Source of the DNA: Microlunatus sagamiharensis
GTDB lineage: Bacteria; Actinomycetota; Actinomycetes; Propionibacteriales; Propionibacteriaceae
Assembly (NCBI RefSeq): GCF_900105785.1
Contig: NZ_LT629799.1
Location: 4,340,001-4,404,000, forward strand
Length of the DNA: 64,000 nt
Direction: 5' to 3'
Position 1 is the first letter of the stretch. The number at the start of each line of letters is the position of its first letter. Below, one piece after another: positions 31,982 through 40,534 of this stretch. The position numbers and the translations under genes are program-made. The notes beneath the pieces were generated by a model that saw nothing but the letters and a program-made list of their open reading frames with translations, did not search any database and was not told the origin of the DNA.

Positions 31982-32944
31982 TCACGCCTGGGGCCGGTGC
32001 CGCTCCAACGCGTGCACGGAACCGTCACCCGTCAGGTGCGCGACGAGGAACTCGCCGGTCACCAGGGTGGTCGGCGCGATCTCGAGGGTCTCGAGGATGT
32101 GGGGGAGGACGGGCCGGTGCACGCAGATCGCGGTCGGGCGACCGGCGGTCAGGGCGCTCGTGCGGACGCGCCGGACGATCTTGGACACGCCCTTGGCGTC
32201 GTGCGTGCCCTCCTCCTCGGTCAGCCCGGGGTAGGTCATGATCTTGTGCTTGGTCGCGCCCGCGTACGGCTGCAGGGTCGAGAGGCAGCGCACCGCGGTG
32301 GAGGAGACCAGCCGCTCCACGCCGTATGCCTGGAGCATCGGCACGAGCAGCTTGGCCTGGCGCCGGCCGAGCGCGTTGATCGGGCGGGCGACGTCCTTCT
32401 TGGACCAGTCCTTGCGGTCCATCGCCTTGGCGTGGCGCACGATCACCAGCGGCGTCGTGACGGGCTGCTCGAGGTGCTGGCTGAGCAGGAAGTGGTCGGC
32501 GGCGTACGACAGCCGGCTGAGCGCCGCGCGGACGGGGAGCCAGGCGACGACGTCGACCTCGTGGTCGGGCGCGCGCTTGACGCTCGCCGTCGCCGTGGCG
32601 CCCCAGTAGCTGACGCGCTTGATGCCGCTGAGCACCTTGCCGTGCTTCGACAGGTCGGGCCGCGCGGGCTTGGTGAGGTCGTAGGACACCGTGTCGAGCG
32701 GGACGCCGAGGCGGATCGACACCCCGGTCTCCTCGAGCACCTCGCGCACCGCGGCTGCGGGCACCGACTCGCCCGCCTCGGCCTTCCCCTTGGGCAGCGA
32801 CCAGTCGTCGTAGCGCTTGCGGTGCACGACGACGACCTCGGTGCCCCGGGTCGGGTGCTCACGGGTCACGACGGCGCCGCCCGCCAGCACCGGCTTGGCG
32901 GGGATGACCTGGACGCCGCCCTGACGCATCACGGAGATGGTCAC
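31982..32944 (-). CDS. mutT1: MutT1-type Nudix hydrolase / histidine phosphatase fusion
   Basis: A 320-residue two-domain protein. The Nudix box GKAEAGESVPAAAVREVLEE near residue 53 hydrolyses nucleoside diphosphate-linked substrates (8-oxo-dGTP, Ap4A types in mycobacterial MutT1). The C-terminal half starts with PLVIVRHAKA, the catalytic RHG-like motif of histidine phosphatases. The start is ambiguous: GTG 32944 sits 8 bp after ppk1, and GTG 32932 or ATG 32929 are also in frame; none has a strong Shine-Dalgarno. Located directly downstream of ppk1, the same neighbour as MutT1 in Mycobacterium tuberculosis, so the two probably form an operon. Confidence 0.88.
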   Translation of the reverse strand: MTISVMRQGGVQVIPAKPVLAGGAVVTREHPTRGTEVVVVHRKRYDDWSLPKGKAEAGESVPAAAVREVLEETGVSIRLGVPLDTVSYDLTKPARPDLSKHGKVLSGIKRVSYWGATATASVKRAPDHEVDVVAWLPVRAALSRLSYAADHFLLSQHLEQPVTTPLVIVRHAKAMDRKDWSKKDVARPINALGRRQAKLLVPMLQAYGVERLVSSTAVRCLSTLQPYAGATKHKIMTYPGLTEEEGTHDAKGVSKIVRRVRTSALTAGRPTAICVHRPVLPHILETLEIAPTTLVTGEFLVAHLTGDGSVHALERHRPQA

Positions 32945-32952
32945 GGGCGCGA

Positions 32953-35130
32953 TTACTTGGCGGTGAGCCGGCGCCGGCTCTTGGCGTTGATCAACCACTC
33001 CTGCATGTCGAGCAGCGGCTTGCCCTCGTCGTCGGTGGTGAAGGCCACCCACGTGCCGTCGGGCTGCAGCTTCCACGACGCCGTGCCCTTGTCGAAGGCG
33101 ATGTCGAAGAGCTCGCCGATCTCGGCCACGTGCGCCGGGGCGTTGATCGACGCCAGCACCTCCACGCGGCGGTCGAGGTTGCGGTGCATGAGGTCGGAGG
33201 AGCCGATCCCCACCGACGGCTGCCCGCCGTTGGCGAACCAGAAGAGCCGGCTGTGCTCGAGGAAGCGCCCGAGGATGCTGCGCACCCGGATGTTCTCGCT
33301 CAGCCCCGGCTGGCCGGGGCGCATCGTGCAGATGCCGCGCACCCACAGGTCGACCGGCACGCCGCTCTGCGACGCGCGGTAGAGCGCGTCGCTCACCTCC
33401 TCGTCGACGAGGGAGTTGACCTTGATCCGCACGTACGCCGGCCGCCCGGCCTCGTGGTGGGCGATCTCGGTCTCGATGCGCTCGATCAGCCCGGTGCGGA
33501 CGCCGTGCGGGGCGACGAGGAGGCGCTTGTACGACGTCTCCTGGCTCATCCCGGACAGGTGGTTGAACAGCCGCCCGATGTCGTCGGTGATGATCGTGTT
33601 GGCCGTCAGCAGGCCCATGTCCTCGTACGTGCGCGCGGTCTTGGGGTTGTAGTTCCCGGTGCCGACGTGCGCGTAGCGGCGCAGCCCGTCCGGCTCGTCG
33701 CGGACGACGAGCGAGAGCTTGCAGTGGGTCTTGAGCCCGACGACGCCGTAGACGACGTGCACGCCGTGGCGCTCCAGCCGGCGCGCCCACGCGATGTTCG
33801 CCTGCTCGTCGAAGCGGGCCTTGATCTCGACCAGGGCGAGCACCTGCTTGCCGGCCTCGGCCGCCTCGATCAGGGCGTCGATGATCGGGGAGTCGCCCGA
33901 GGTGCGGTAGAGCGTCTGCTTGATCGCCAGCACCTGCGGGTCGTCCGCGGCCTGCTCGATGAAGCGCTGCACGCTCGTGGCGAAGGAGTCGTACGGGTGG
34001 TGCAGCAGCACGTCGCGCTGCTTGATCGCGGCGAACATGTCGGCCGGCTTGGCCGTCTCCACCTCCGCCAGGTGCGGGTGGGTCGTCGGCAGGAAGGCCG
34101 GGTACTTGAGGTCGGCGCGGTCGAGGTCGGCCAGCGAGAAGAGCCCGCGCAGGTCGAGCGGGTCGGGCAGCGCGAAGACCTCGCGCTCGCTGATGTCGAG
34201 CTCGGAGACCAGGATCTCCAGCATCCGCGGGTCCATGTCGGCCTCGACCTCGAGGCGCACCGGCGGGCGGCCGACCTTGCGGCGCAGCAGCTCCTTCTCC
34301 AGCGCGAGGAGCAGGTTCTCCGCGTCGTCCTCCTCGACCTCCACGTCCTCGTTGCGGGTGACGCGGAAGACGTGGTGGCTCACGACCTGCATGCCGCTGA
34401 AGAGCTGGTCGAGGTGGCGGGCGATGACGTCCTCGAGCGGGACGAAGCGGCCCTCGTCGAGCGGCAGGAAACGGGGCAGCACCGTCGGGACCTTGACTCG
34501 GGCGAACTGCCGCAGGCCGGTCTCGGGGTTCTTGACCAGCACGGCCAGGTTGATCGACAGCCCAGAGATGTAGGGGAAGGGGTGCGACGGGTCGACCGCG
34601 AGCGGGGTCAGGACCGGGAAGATGCGCTCCGCGAAGAGCACGTGCATGCGCTCCCGCTCGTCGGGGCGCAGCTCGTCCCAGCGCAGGATCTCGATGCCCT
34701 CGGCGGCCAGGGCCGGGCGGATCTCCTCGCCGAAGATGCGCGCCTGCTCCTCGACCAGCTCACGGGTCCGGTTGAGGATCGCGCTGTGCACGTCGCGCGG
34801 GAGCAGCCCGCTCACGCCGGGCACGGCCACCCCGGCCGCGATGCGCCGCTTGAGCCCGGCCACGCGGACCATGAAGAACTCGTCCAGGTTCGAGGAGAAG
34901 ATCGCCAGGAACTTGGCGCGCTCGAGCAGCGGCACCCGCACCGTGTCGCGGGCGAGGTCGAGGACCCGGTTGTTGAAGGCCAGCCACGACAGCTCCCGGT
35001 CGAGGAACCGGTCGGCCGGCAGCTCGGGCTCCGGGAGCCCGTCCAGCAGGCTCAGGTCGGCCCCGTCGGTGTTGGTGGTGCCACCGTCGGTCTCCAGGCT
35101 GGGGACCGCCGCGTCGACCACGTCCATCAC
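32953..35130 (-). CDS. ppk1: Polyphosphate kinase 1
   Basis: A 725-residue enzyme that makes inorganic polyphosphate from ATP and can run in reverse. [14 protein letters not shown] near 48 and [11 protein letters not shown] are N-terminal signatures. The phosphorylated His is in [20 protein letters not shown], and a second catalytic His is in [12 protein letters not shown]. Length and motifs are typical of PPK1. Adjacent ATGs at 35130 and 35127. A single GTTCACC half-site lies about 40 bp upstream, too weak to call a PHO box. With mutT1 it forms a two-gene unit. Stored polyphosphate would buffer the phosphate uptake encoded elsewhere in the window. Confidence 0.96.
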   Translation of the reverse strand: MMDVVDAAVPSLETDGGTTNTDGADLSLLDGLPEPELPADRFLDRELSWLAFNNRVLDLARDTVRVPLLERAKFLAIFSSNLDEFFMVRVAGLKRRIAAGVAVPGVSGLLPRDVHSAILNRTRELVEEQARIFGEEIRPALAAEGIEILRWDELRPDERERMHVLFAERIFPVLTPLAVDPSHPFPYISGLSINLAVLVKNPETGLRQFARVKVPTVLPRFLPLDEGRFVPLEDVIARHLDQLFSGMQVVSHHVFRVTRNEDVEVEEDDAENLLLALEKELLRRKVGRPPVRLEVEADMDPRMLEILVSELDISEREVFALPDPLDLRGLFSLADLDRADLKYPAFLPTTHPHLAEVETAKPADMFAAIKQRDVLLHHPYDSFATSVQRFIEQAADDPQVLAIKQTLYRTSGDSPIIDALIEAAEAGKQVLALVEIKARFDEQANIAWARRLERHGVHVVYGVVGLKTHCKLSLVVRDEPDGLRRYAHVGTGNYNPKTARTYEDMGLLTANTIITDDIGRLFNHLSGMSQETSYKRLLVAPHGVRTGLIERIETEIAHHEAGRPAYVRIKVNSLVDEEVSDALYRASQSGVPVDLWVRGICTMRPGQPGLSENIRVRSILGRFLEHSRLFWFANGGQPSVGIGSSDLMHRNLDRRVEVLASINAPAHVAEIGELFDIAFDKGTASWKLQPDGTWVAFTTDDEGKPLLDMQEWLINAKSRRRLTAK

Positions 35131-35212
35131 ACTCCTCAGGCTCGGGACGGCTGATGCTACTCAGATGAGGTGAACGACCCGTGGGACCGTTCCAGGGGCG
35201 GTGCGGCCGGCC

Positions 35213-36145
35213 TCAGGAGCCGTCGGCGGACGGTCCGGCGTACATCACGTCCCGGCTCGACTCGGTGAACCCGTACGCGGTGTAGAGCCCGACGGGCCCG
35301 GCCTGGTCGGCCTCGACGTAGAGCTCGACGGTCTCGTCCCCGGCCTCGCGCAGGTGGGCGAGCCCGGTGAGCAGCAGCGCCTTGGCCAGCCCGCGGCCCT
35401 GGGCGTCGGGGTCCACGCCCAGCACGTAGACCTCGCCGAGGCCGGCCTCGCCGAGCGCGTCGTGCTGCTTGGTCCAGTGGAAGCCGAGGACGGGCGCCCC
35501 GGGGGCGGCGTCGTCGGCGGCGCGGGCGAGGAAGAAGCCGGCCGGGTCGAACCAGGGCTCGGCGGTGCGCTCGGCGAGGTCCTCGCGGTCCATCGAGCCC
35601 TGCTCGGGGTGGTGCGCGAAGGCGCGGGCGTTGACCTGCAGCCAGGCGTCGTCGTCCGCGCCCGGCACGAAGGTCGACACGACGAACCCGTCCGGCAGCA
35701 CCGGCGCGGGCAGGTCGGCGAGCGGGCGCGTCATGACGAGCAGGACGCGGGCGGGGACGAGCCCCGTGCGCGCGGCGAGCCCACCCGCGGCCGGGGTGTT
35801 CCCGAGCGCCCACACCCGCAGCCGTACGCCCAGCCGGCTCGCCTCCTGAAGCAGCGCGGCGACGAGGAGCCCTCCCGTCCCCCGGCGCCGGTGCGCCGGG
35901 TGCACGACGAGCTGGCCGGTGCCGTCGTCGGCGAGCTGGGCGTAGCCGAGCGCCTCGCCGGCGCGGGCGGCGACCAGGTGCCGCGTGCCGCCGCGGTGCG
36001 GGTGGCGCAGGGCCAGCACGCCGGCCTCGTTGAGGGCCGGGACGCCGTCGGTGCGCGCGGCCTCCTCGAGCAGGTCCTCGACCTGGGCGAGCAGCTCCCG
36101 ACCCGGGTCGTGGTCGATCTGCACGTCGTCCTCGCCGGTGGTCAC
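35213..36145 (-). CDS. mshD: Mycothiol synthase
   Basis: A 310-residue protein with two GNAT acetyltransferase domains that acetylates Cys-GlcN-Ins in the last step of mycothiol synthesis. The acetyl-CoA loop is visible in HRRRGTGGLLVAALLQEA (N-terminal domain) and, in the active C-terminal domain, in VYVLGVDPDAQGRGLAKALL. The length equals known MshD. It lies next to the membrane gene and glnR, which matches the glnR-mshD neighbourhood in mycobacteria. Mycothione reductase at 1092 belongs to the same pathway. Confidence 0.94.
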   Translation of the reverse strand: MTTGEDDVQIDHDPGRELLAQVEDLLEEAARTDGVPALNEAGVLALRHPHRGGTRHLVAARAGEALGYAQLADDGTGQLVVHPAHRRRGTGGLLVAALLQEASRLGVRLRVWALGNTPAAGGLAARTGLVPARVLLVMTRPLADLPAPVLPDGFVVSTFVPGADDDAWLQVNARAFAHHPEQGSMDREDLAERTAEPWFDPAGFFLARAADDAAPGAPVLGFHWTKQHDALGEAGLGEVYVLGVDPDAQGRGLAKALLLTGLAHLREAGDETVELYVEADQAGPVGLYTAYGFTESSRDVMYAGPSADGS

Positions 36146-36207
36146 GCCTCCGACGCTATCGGGCGCATCCGACGGGGGCGTCGTCGCTCGCGCCTATCCT
36201 GACCGCC

Positions 36208-36774
36208 GTGGCACAGGCAGGTGGAGGACGCGGGGGAGCGGGTCGCGCGACGACCGAGCTCGAGGCGCAGGTCGCGGGCGCGCAGCGCAGGTCGCTGTTC
36301 GTCTCGCTCGGCACGCTGCTGTCGACGGCTGCGCTCGTCCTGGGCCTGCTCGCGCTGAGCGCGGCCTACACCGGCGCCTCGGACACGACGTCGGTCCCGT
36401 GGATCGTCACCCTGATGGCCGCCGCGGCGGCGATGGGCCTGCTCTGCGTGGTGCAGCTGCGCCTGTGGAACCTGTCCTGGCGCCGCTGGCTCGAAGGCGT
36501 CGCCACCGAGCGCGTCGAGCGGATCTCGTGGGTGCTGCACGTCGTCTCGTACGCGGTCGTCGTCGTCGGGATCCTCGCCGGCATCGCCGCGAGCCACGAC
36601 GTCGGCTTCGCCGGCGGCGTCAGCAACTGGGCGACCCTCGCCCTGGTCCCGCTCATCGCCGCCCAGGTGCTCGGCGCGGTGAACTTCGTGCGTCGCGACG
36701 GCCCGCCCGGGACCATCCCGACGCACCTGCGCCGCCTCTTCGCCCGCATCGAGCGGGCGCGGCACGAGGATTGA
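36208..36774 (+). CDS. Four-helix membrane protein of unknown function
   Basis: A 188-residue protein with hydrophobic segments near 30-53, 64-86, 110-130 and 140-160, and a basic C-terminus. It lies in the intercistronic space between mshD and glnR, on the opposite strand to both. GTG 36208 is 7 bases after TATCCT, so the mRNA may be leaderless. I do not recognise the family. No enzymatic motif is visible. Its persistence beside mshD in relatives would be worth testing. Confidence 0.75.
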   Translation: MAQAGGGRGGAGRATTELEAQVAGAQRRSLFVSLGTLLSTAALVLGLLALSAAYTGASDTTSVPWIVTLMAAAAAMGLLCVVQLRLWNLSWRRWLEGVATERVERISWVLHVVSYAVVVVGILAGIAASHDVGFAGGVSNWATLALVPLIAAQVLGAVNFVRRDGPPGTIPTHLRRLFARIERARHED

Positions 36775-36806
36775 TCGCTCCTCGGCGTCGCCGGGCGTCG
36801 AGAGGC

Positions 36807-37511
36807 TCAGCCCGCGTTGACGCGGGCGCCCTCGCGGCCGGACTCGTCGGCCTGGGTGACGAAGCGGTAGCCGACGTTGCGCACGGTGCCGATGACGGAC
36901 TCGTACTCGGGGCCGAGCTTGGCGCGGAGGCGCCGCACGTGCACGTCCACGGTCCGAGTGCCGCCGTAGTAGTCGTAGCCCCAGACGTCGCTCAGCAGCT
37001 GCTGGCGGCTGAAGACGCGGCCGGGGTGCTGCGCGAGGTACTTGAGCAGCTCGAACTCGGTGTAGGTGAGGTCGAGCTGGACCCCGTTGAGCTTGGCGCT
37101 GTAGCCGGCCTCGTCGATGACGATGTTGCCGCTCTGGATCAGCGGGTCGACCCCGGTCTGCGCGACCGGCGTCATGGCCAGGCGGATCCGGACGTCGACC
37201 TCGGCCGGGCCGGCGGTGGCCAGCAGCAGGTCGTCGAAGCCCCAGTCCGCGCTCAGCGCGGCCAGGCCGCCCTCGCTCGCGATGACCAGGAGCGGCGCCT
37301 CCTTGCCCGTCGTCTCGATCAGGCGGCACAGCGACCGTGCACCGGCGAGGTCGCGGCGCGCGTCCAGCAGGATCAGGTCCGCGGCGGGGGCGTCGAGCAG
37401 CGCCGTCGCCTCGGCCTGGGCCACCTTCACCTGGTGGGGCAGCAGCTCGAGCGCGGGCAGGATCTCCGCAGACGCGTGCATGTCGTTGGTCAGCAGGAGC
37501 AGTGTGGCCAT
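36807..37511 (-). CDS. glnR: GlnR-type OmpR-family response regulator
   Basis: A 234-residue regulator of nitrogen metabolism in Actinobacteria. An atypical receiver occupies about 1-105, with [10 protein letters not shown] holding the single conserved Asp. A winged-helix DNA-binding domain follows from about 135 ([20 protein letters not shown] and [18 protein letters not shown]). The sequence [20 protein letters not shown] and the C-terminal [12 protein letters not shown] match Streptomyces GlnR. ATG 37511 is preferred over an upstream in-frame start because GAGGAG precedes it. No partner histidine kinase is adjacent, as expected for GlnR. Near mshD and a MoaD/ThiS gene, as in mycobacteria. 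Confidence 0.93.
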   Translation of the reverse strand: MATLLLLTNDMHASAEILPALELLPHQVKVAQAEATALLDAPAADLILLDARRDLAGARSLCRLIETTGKEAPLLVIASEGGLAALSADWGFDDLLLATAGPAEVDVRIRLAMTPVAQTGVDPLIQSGNIVIDEAGYSAKLNGVQLDLTYTEFELLKYLAQHPGRVFSRQQLLSDVWGYDYYGGTRTVDVHVRRLRAKLGPEYESVIGTVRNVGYRFVTQADESGREGARVNAG

Positions 37512-37621
37512 GAGGGTCTCCTCGACGGTCGGGCCGCACCCGTCGGCCTGGGTCGAGAGGCCGACGGACCGCACCGGGACCGATGCAGCGTTGTCTCGGT
37601 GCTGGGCGGGAGAATATCCCA

Positions 37622-37876
37622 GTGGCTGAGGTGACCCTGAACTTCTGGGCCGGGGCCCGTGCTGCCGCCGGCACCCCCTCCGAGAGCGTCGAGGCGTCGA
37701 CCGTGGCGCAGGCGCTCGAGGTCGTCCTCGACCGTCACGCCGACGACCGCTTCACGCGTGTGGTCAGGGCAAGCAGCCTCCTGGTCGACGGGGTGAGCGT
37801 GTCCGGCGACGCCCTCGGACGGCCGCTCGAGGGGCGGTGCACGATCGAGGTCCTGCCCCCGTTCGCGGGTGGGTGA
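37622..37876 (+). CDS. MoaD/ThiS-family sulfur carrier protein
   Basis: An 84-residue ubiquitin-fold sulfur carrier. [13 protein letters not shown] at the start and the C-terminal PPFAGG give the Gly-Gly that is adenylated and thiocarboxylated in this family. It could serve molybdopterin, thiamine or cysteine synthesis; no moaE, thiG or cysM adjoins to decide. GTG 37622 is the start because it begins right before the first beta strand. Divergent from glnR and followed by the leader-peptide/thiosulfate sulfurtransferase operon, which may supply the sulfur (inference). Confidence 0.88.
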   Translation: MAEVTLNFWAGARAAAGTPSESVEASTVAQALEVVLDRHADDRFTRVVRASSLLVDGVSVSGDALGRPLEGRCTIEVLPPFAGG

Positions 37877-38043
37877 GCGGGTCCTCGGCCCTCGCGGAGG
37901 TGGCCGGCAGGCGTACGGGATGTGAACGACTTCACGCGATCAGACGTCGGATCCACGCTCAGCGTCTCGCATGCCGGACGCAGGTCTCGCTCATCGGGAC
38001 GCCCACTCACGCCCCGGCGGGCTCTCGTCGTACGGTTGCTGCC

Positions 38044-38127
38044 ATGACGAACACGGGTGCGCTGCCGCTCGTCCGCCGCCGCGCGGTCGACCACGGCCGA
38101 ATGCGCTCGTCGCTCTGTCGGGCCTGA
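38044..38127 (+). CDS. Leader peptide upstream of thiosulfate sulfurtransferase (27 aa)
   Basis: ATG 38044 to TGA 38127, 27 codons, following a -10-like TACGGT (38031-38036) by 7 bases, so probably read from a leaderless mRNA. The peptide has RRRAVDHGRMRSSLCRA near its end. It shares RR-x-VD-x-x-R-x-x-SS-[VL]-CR with the peptide at 901-981 before cysteine dioxygenase, although the DNA around them is otherwise unrelated. A hairpin (38144-38180) begins 16 bases after its stop. Coupling of its translation to the downstream sulfur genes is inferred from position and motif. Confidence 0.7.
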   Translation: MTNTGALPLVRRRAVDHGRMRSSLCRA

Positions 38128-38143
38128 TCCCGGTGCCCTGACC

Positions 38144-38180
38144 GGCCCGTCGTCCGCAGCGTCCTCGCTGCCGTCGGGCC
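38144..38180 (+). terminator. Attenuator-like hairpin after the sulfur leader peptide
   Basis: GGCCCG (38144-38149) pairs with CGGGCC (38175-38180), and the inner GCAGCG (38156-38161) pairs with CGCTGC (38166-38171) over a TCCT loop. It lies 16 bases after the leader stop and about 120 bases before the sulfurtransferase start. The rest of 37877-38302 holds a small GTGAA-CGAC-TTCAC palindrome at 37922-37935 and no further gene. Confidence 0.45.
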
Positions 38181-38302
38181 CGCGCGCTCCTGCCGCGCAC
38201 CGCACCCGTACGCCCCCCGCCGCACCTCCGGGTCCCGCGTCCCAACGCGCCCGACCCGGGCACCGCAACCCGCACAGCCGCAACCGCAACAGGAGATCGC
38301 TC

Positions 38303-39151
38303 ATGAGCACGTCTGAAGTCCTCGTCGACGCCGACTGGGTCGCCGAGCACGCGTCCGACAGCAACGTCGTCCTGGTCGAGGTCGACGAGGACACCACCGC
38401 CTACGACGGCGGCCACATCGAGGGCGCCATCAAGCTGGACTGGAAGAAGGACCTCCAGGACCCGGTGCGGCGCGACTTCGTCAACCGCGAGCAGTTCGGT
38501 GCGCTGCTGTCCGAGCGCGGCGTCTCCAACGACGACACGGTCGTCCTCTACGGCGGCAACAACAACTGGTTCGCCGCGTACGCGTACTGGTACTTCAAGC
38601 TCTACGGCCACGGCGACGTCAAGCTCCTCGACGGCGGCCGCAAGAAGTGGGAGCTCGACGCCCGCCCGCTGTCCAGCGAGACCGTCACGCGTCCCGCGAC
38701 GCAGTACGAGGCCGGCGAGCCCGACCTCTCGATCCGCGCGTTCCGCGACGAGGTCGTCTCGGCGATCGGCAGCGACGCGCTGGTCGACGTGCGGAGCCCC
38801 GACGAGTTCGCCGGCCGTCTGCTCGCCCCGGCCCACCTCCCGCAGGAGCAGGCGCAGCGCGGCGGGCACATCCCGACCGCGGTCAACGTCCCGTGGAGCA
38901 AGGCGGCCAACGACGACGGCACCTTCAAGTCGGCCGACGACCTGAAGAAGCTCTACGGCGACGCCGGCCTCGACTTCGGCAGCGACATCATCGCCTACTG
39001 CCGCATCGGTGAGCGCAGCGCGCACACCTGGTTCGTGCTGCACGAGATCCTCGGCCAGGGCAACGTCAAGAACTACGACGGCTCCTGGACCGAGTACGGC
39101 TCCCTCGTGGGGGTCCCGGTCGCCGTGGGCGACGAGCCCGGCTCGGTCTAG
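38303..39151 (+). CDS. Thiosulfate sulfurtransferase (two-domain rhodanese, CysA2/SseA type)
   Basis: A 282-residue two-domain rhodanese that transfers sulfane sulfur from thiosulfate to thiol or cyanide acceptors. The inactive N-domain contains VEVDEDTTAYDGGHIEGAI and VVLYGGNNNWFAAYAYWYF. The active C-domain has LVDVRSPDEFAG and the catalytic loop YCRIGERSAHTWFVL with the Cys that carries persulfide. ATG 38303 follows AGGAG at good spacing. It forms an operon with the DUF1416 gene 49 bp downstream, the same pairing (cysA2-sseC) as in mycobacteria. A leader peptide and hairpin precede it. Confidence 0.93.
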   Translation: MSTSEVLVDADWVAEHASDSNVVLVEVDEDTTAYDGGHIEGAIKLDWKKDLQDPVRRDFVNREQFGALLSERGVSNDDTVVLYGGNNNWFAAYAYWYFKLYGHGDVKLLDGGRKKWELDARPLSSETVTRPATQYEAGEPDLSIRAFRDEVVSAIGSDALVDVRSPDEFAGRLLAPAHLPQEQAQRGGHIPTAVNVPWSKAANDDGTFKSADDLKKLYGDAGLDFGSDIIAYCRIGERSAHTWFVLHEILGQGNVKNYDGSWTEYGSLVGVPVAVGDEPGSV

Positions 39152-39200
39152 CAGCAGCCTGAGCCCCCGGACCAACCCCTTCCAGAACGAGGTCATCACC

Positions 39201-39503
39201 ATGTGCGGTTCCACCAAGGGCGGCCTGAGCATCGCCGGCGTCGACACGTCGAAGGAGGCGGTCATCCAGGGCCGCGTCCTGCGCGACGGCGAGCCGGTCG
39301 GCAACGCGTACGTCCGTCTGCTCGACCCGTCGGGCGAGTTCACCGCCGAGGTCCCGACCTCGGCGACCGGGCACTTCCGGTTCTTCGCCCACGACGGCCG
39401 CTGGACCCTGCGCACGCTCGCGCCGGGAGCCAAGGCCGACCGCCAGGTCGTCGCCACGGTGGGTTCGGTGGCCGAGGTCGACGTGGAGCTCACCGCCGCC
39501 TGA
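39201..39503 (+). CDS. DUF1416 (SseC-type) protein
   Basis: A 100-residue protein. It begins MCGSTKGG, retaining the Cys at position 2, and then forms a beta-rich transthyretin-like or carboxypeptidase regulatory-like fold (VIQGRVLRDGEPVGNAYVRL, then TSATGHFRFFAHDGRWTLRT). It accompanies the rhodanese gene in many Actinobacteria, and in mycobacteria it is called SseC, but its biochemical role is unknown. A sulfur acceptor or chaperone for the rhodanese is a guess, with Cys2 a candidate site. Convergent with dtd. Confidence 0.88.
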   Translation: MCGSTKGGLSIAGVDTSKEAVIQGRVLRDGEPVGNAYVRLLDPSGEFTAEVPTSATGHFRFFAHDGRWTLRTLAPGAKADRQVVATVGSVAEVDVELTAA

Positions 39504-39570
39504 GGCCGCTGCTCCACGAGCTCGGCGTCCTCGGACGGCGAGCAGGAGCACGCTCACTGAGCCTGTGGAA

Positions 39571-39602
39571 GGGCCTCGGTCACCTGACGGTGGCCGGGGC
39601 CC
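39571..39602 (+). terminator. Terminator-like hairpin after the DUF1416 gene
   Basis: GGGCCTCGGTCACC (39571-39584) pairs with GGTGGCCGGGGCCC (39589-39602) with two mismatches. It lies between convergent genes. A degenerate copy of the dispersed GAGCCTGT(C/G)GAAGGG repeat overlaps its left arm. Confidence 0.6.
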
Positions 39603-39617
39603 TTCGTCGTCCTCCCT

Positions 39618-40049
39618 CTAGCCCGCCGAGTCGAGCAGCAGCGTGACCGGGCCGTCGTTGACCAGGGACATCTGCATGTCGGCGCCGAAGATCCCCGTCT
39701 CGACGTGCGCCCCGCGGGTCCGCAGCGCGCCGACGAAGGCGTCGACGAGGGGTTCGCTGACCGGCCTCGGCGCCGCCGCGTTCCACGAGGGCCGGCGTCC
39801 CTTGCGGGTGTCGGCGTAGAGGGTGAACTGGCTGACGACCAGCACCGGGGCCGACTCGTCGGCCGCGGAGCGCTCGCCGGCCAGGATCCGCAGCGTCCAG
39901 ACCTTGTCGGCCAGCCGCTCGGCGTCCGCCGCCGTGTCGTCGTGGGTCACCCCGACGAGGACGACGAGGCCGGGGGAGGGCAGCGAACCCACCACCGCGC
40001 CCTCCACGGAGACGCTGCCCGACGACGCCCGCTGCACCACGACCCGCAC
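39618..40049 (-). CDS. dtd: D-aminoacyl-tRNA deacylase
   Basis: A 143-residue enzyme that removes D-amino acids and glycine wrongly attached to t[18 protein letters not shown] starts the chain, and the two family motifs VSQFTLYAD near 70 and [10 protein letters not shown] near the C-terminus form the active site across the dimer. The length equals the family norm. No operon partner; convergent with the sulfur operon. Confidence 0.95.
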   Translation of the reverse strand: MRVVVQRASSGSVSVEGAVVGSLPSPGLVVLVGVTHDDTAADAERLADKVWTLRILAGERSAADESAPVLVVSQFTLYADTRKGRRPSWNAAAPRPVSEPLVDAFVGALRTRGAHVETGIFGADMQMSLVNDGPVTLLLDSAG

Positions 40050-40098
40050 AGGCCGACCCTAGCGATCAGCCCTCGTCGCGGCGCGCGACGATGGTCGG

Positions 40099-40470
40099 GT
40101 GCCCGACGCCCCTCGTCCCCTGATGGTCAAGATCACCTGCGGCGCCGAGGCGCCCGAGCGGGCCAACCAGGCCTGGACCGTCGCGGCGACCGCACTCGCG
40201 GCGGGCGCCGAGGTCGGCGTGTGGCTGACGGGCGAGGCGGTGTGGTTCGCGACCCGCGACGCCCAGCCCGACCTCGGCCTGGAGCACGCGACCGCCGTGG
40301 CCGACCTGGTCGCACCCCTGGTCGAGACCGGCGCCGTCGTCGTCTGCACCCAGTGCGCCGCCCGCCGTGGGCTCACCCAGGCCGACCTGCAGGACGGGAC
40401 CCGCATCGCCGGGGCGGCGACGTTCGTCGAGCGGGTCCTGCAGCCCGACGTCCAAGCCCTGGTCTACTGA
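40099..40470 (+). CDS. DsrE family protein
   Basis: A 123-residue single-domain protein of the DsrE/DsrF-like family. VKITCGAEAPERANQAWTVA then GAEVGVWLTGEAVWFA and TGAVVVCTQCAARRGL; the two Cys of CTQC lie where sulfur-relay proteins of this family carry their reactive Cys. Such proteins pass sulfane sulfur between partners. Nearness to the rhodanese operon (about 600 bp away) fits that role but is not proof. GTG 40099 lies 6 bases after GACGAT, consistent with a leaderless mRNA. Confidence 0.82.
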   Translation: MPDAPRPLMVKITCGAEAPERANQAWTVAATALAAGAEVGVWLTGEAVWFATRDAQPDLGLEHATAVADLVAPLVETGAVVVCTQCAARRGLTQADLQDGTRIAGAATFVERVLQPDVQALVY

Positions 40471-40503
40471 CGTCGTCCCGGTCGGACGCCGACGACTGCG
40501 TGG

Positions 40504-40522
40504 CCCTTCGACAGGCTCAGGG
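40504..40522 (-). repeat. Dispersed 19-bp repeat
   Basis: CCCTTCGACAGGCTCAGGG is the exact reverse complement of 2844-2862 within the tandem repeat. It lies in the gap between the DsrE and PanE-like genes, just after the stop codon of the latter. Confidence 0.8.
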
Positions 40523-40534
40523 GGCGTACGAGGC

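Noticed and set aside
35169-35175. GTTCACC half-site (minus strand) before ppk1
   Set aside because: Single unit without a spaced partner; ppk1 control by phosphate is plausible but unsupported here.
37922-37935. Palindrome GTGAA-CGAC-TTCAC between the MoaD-like gene and the sulfur leader
   Set aside because: Five-base arms only and no consensus recognised; recorded in the hairpin entry rather than as an operator.
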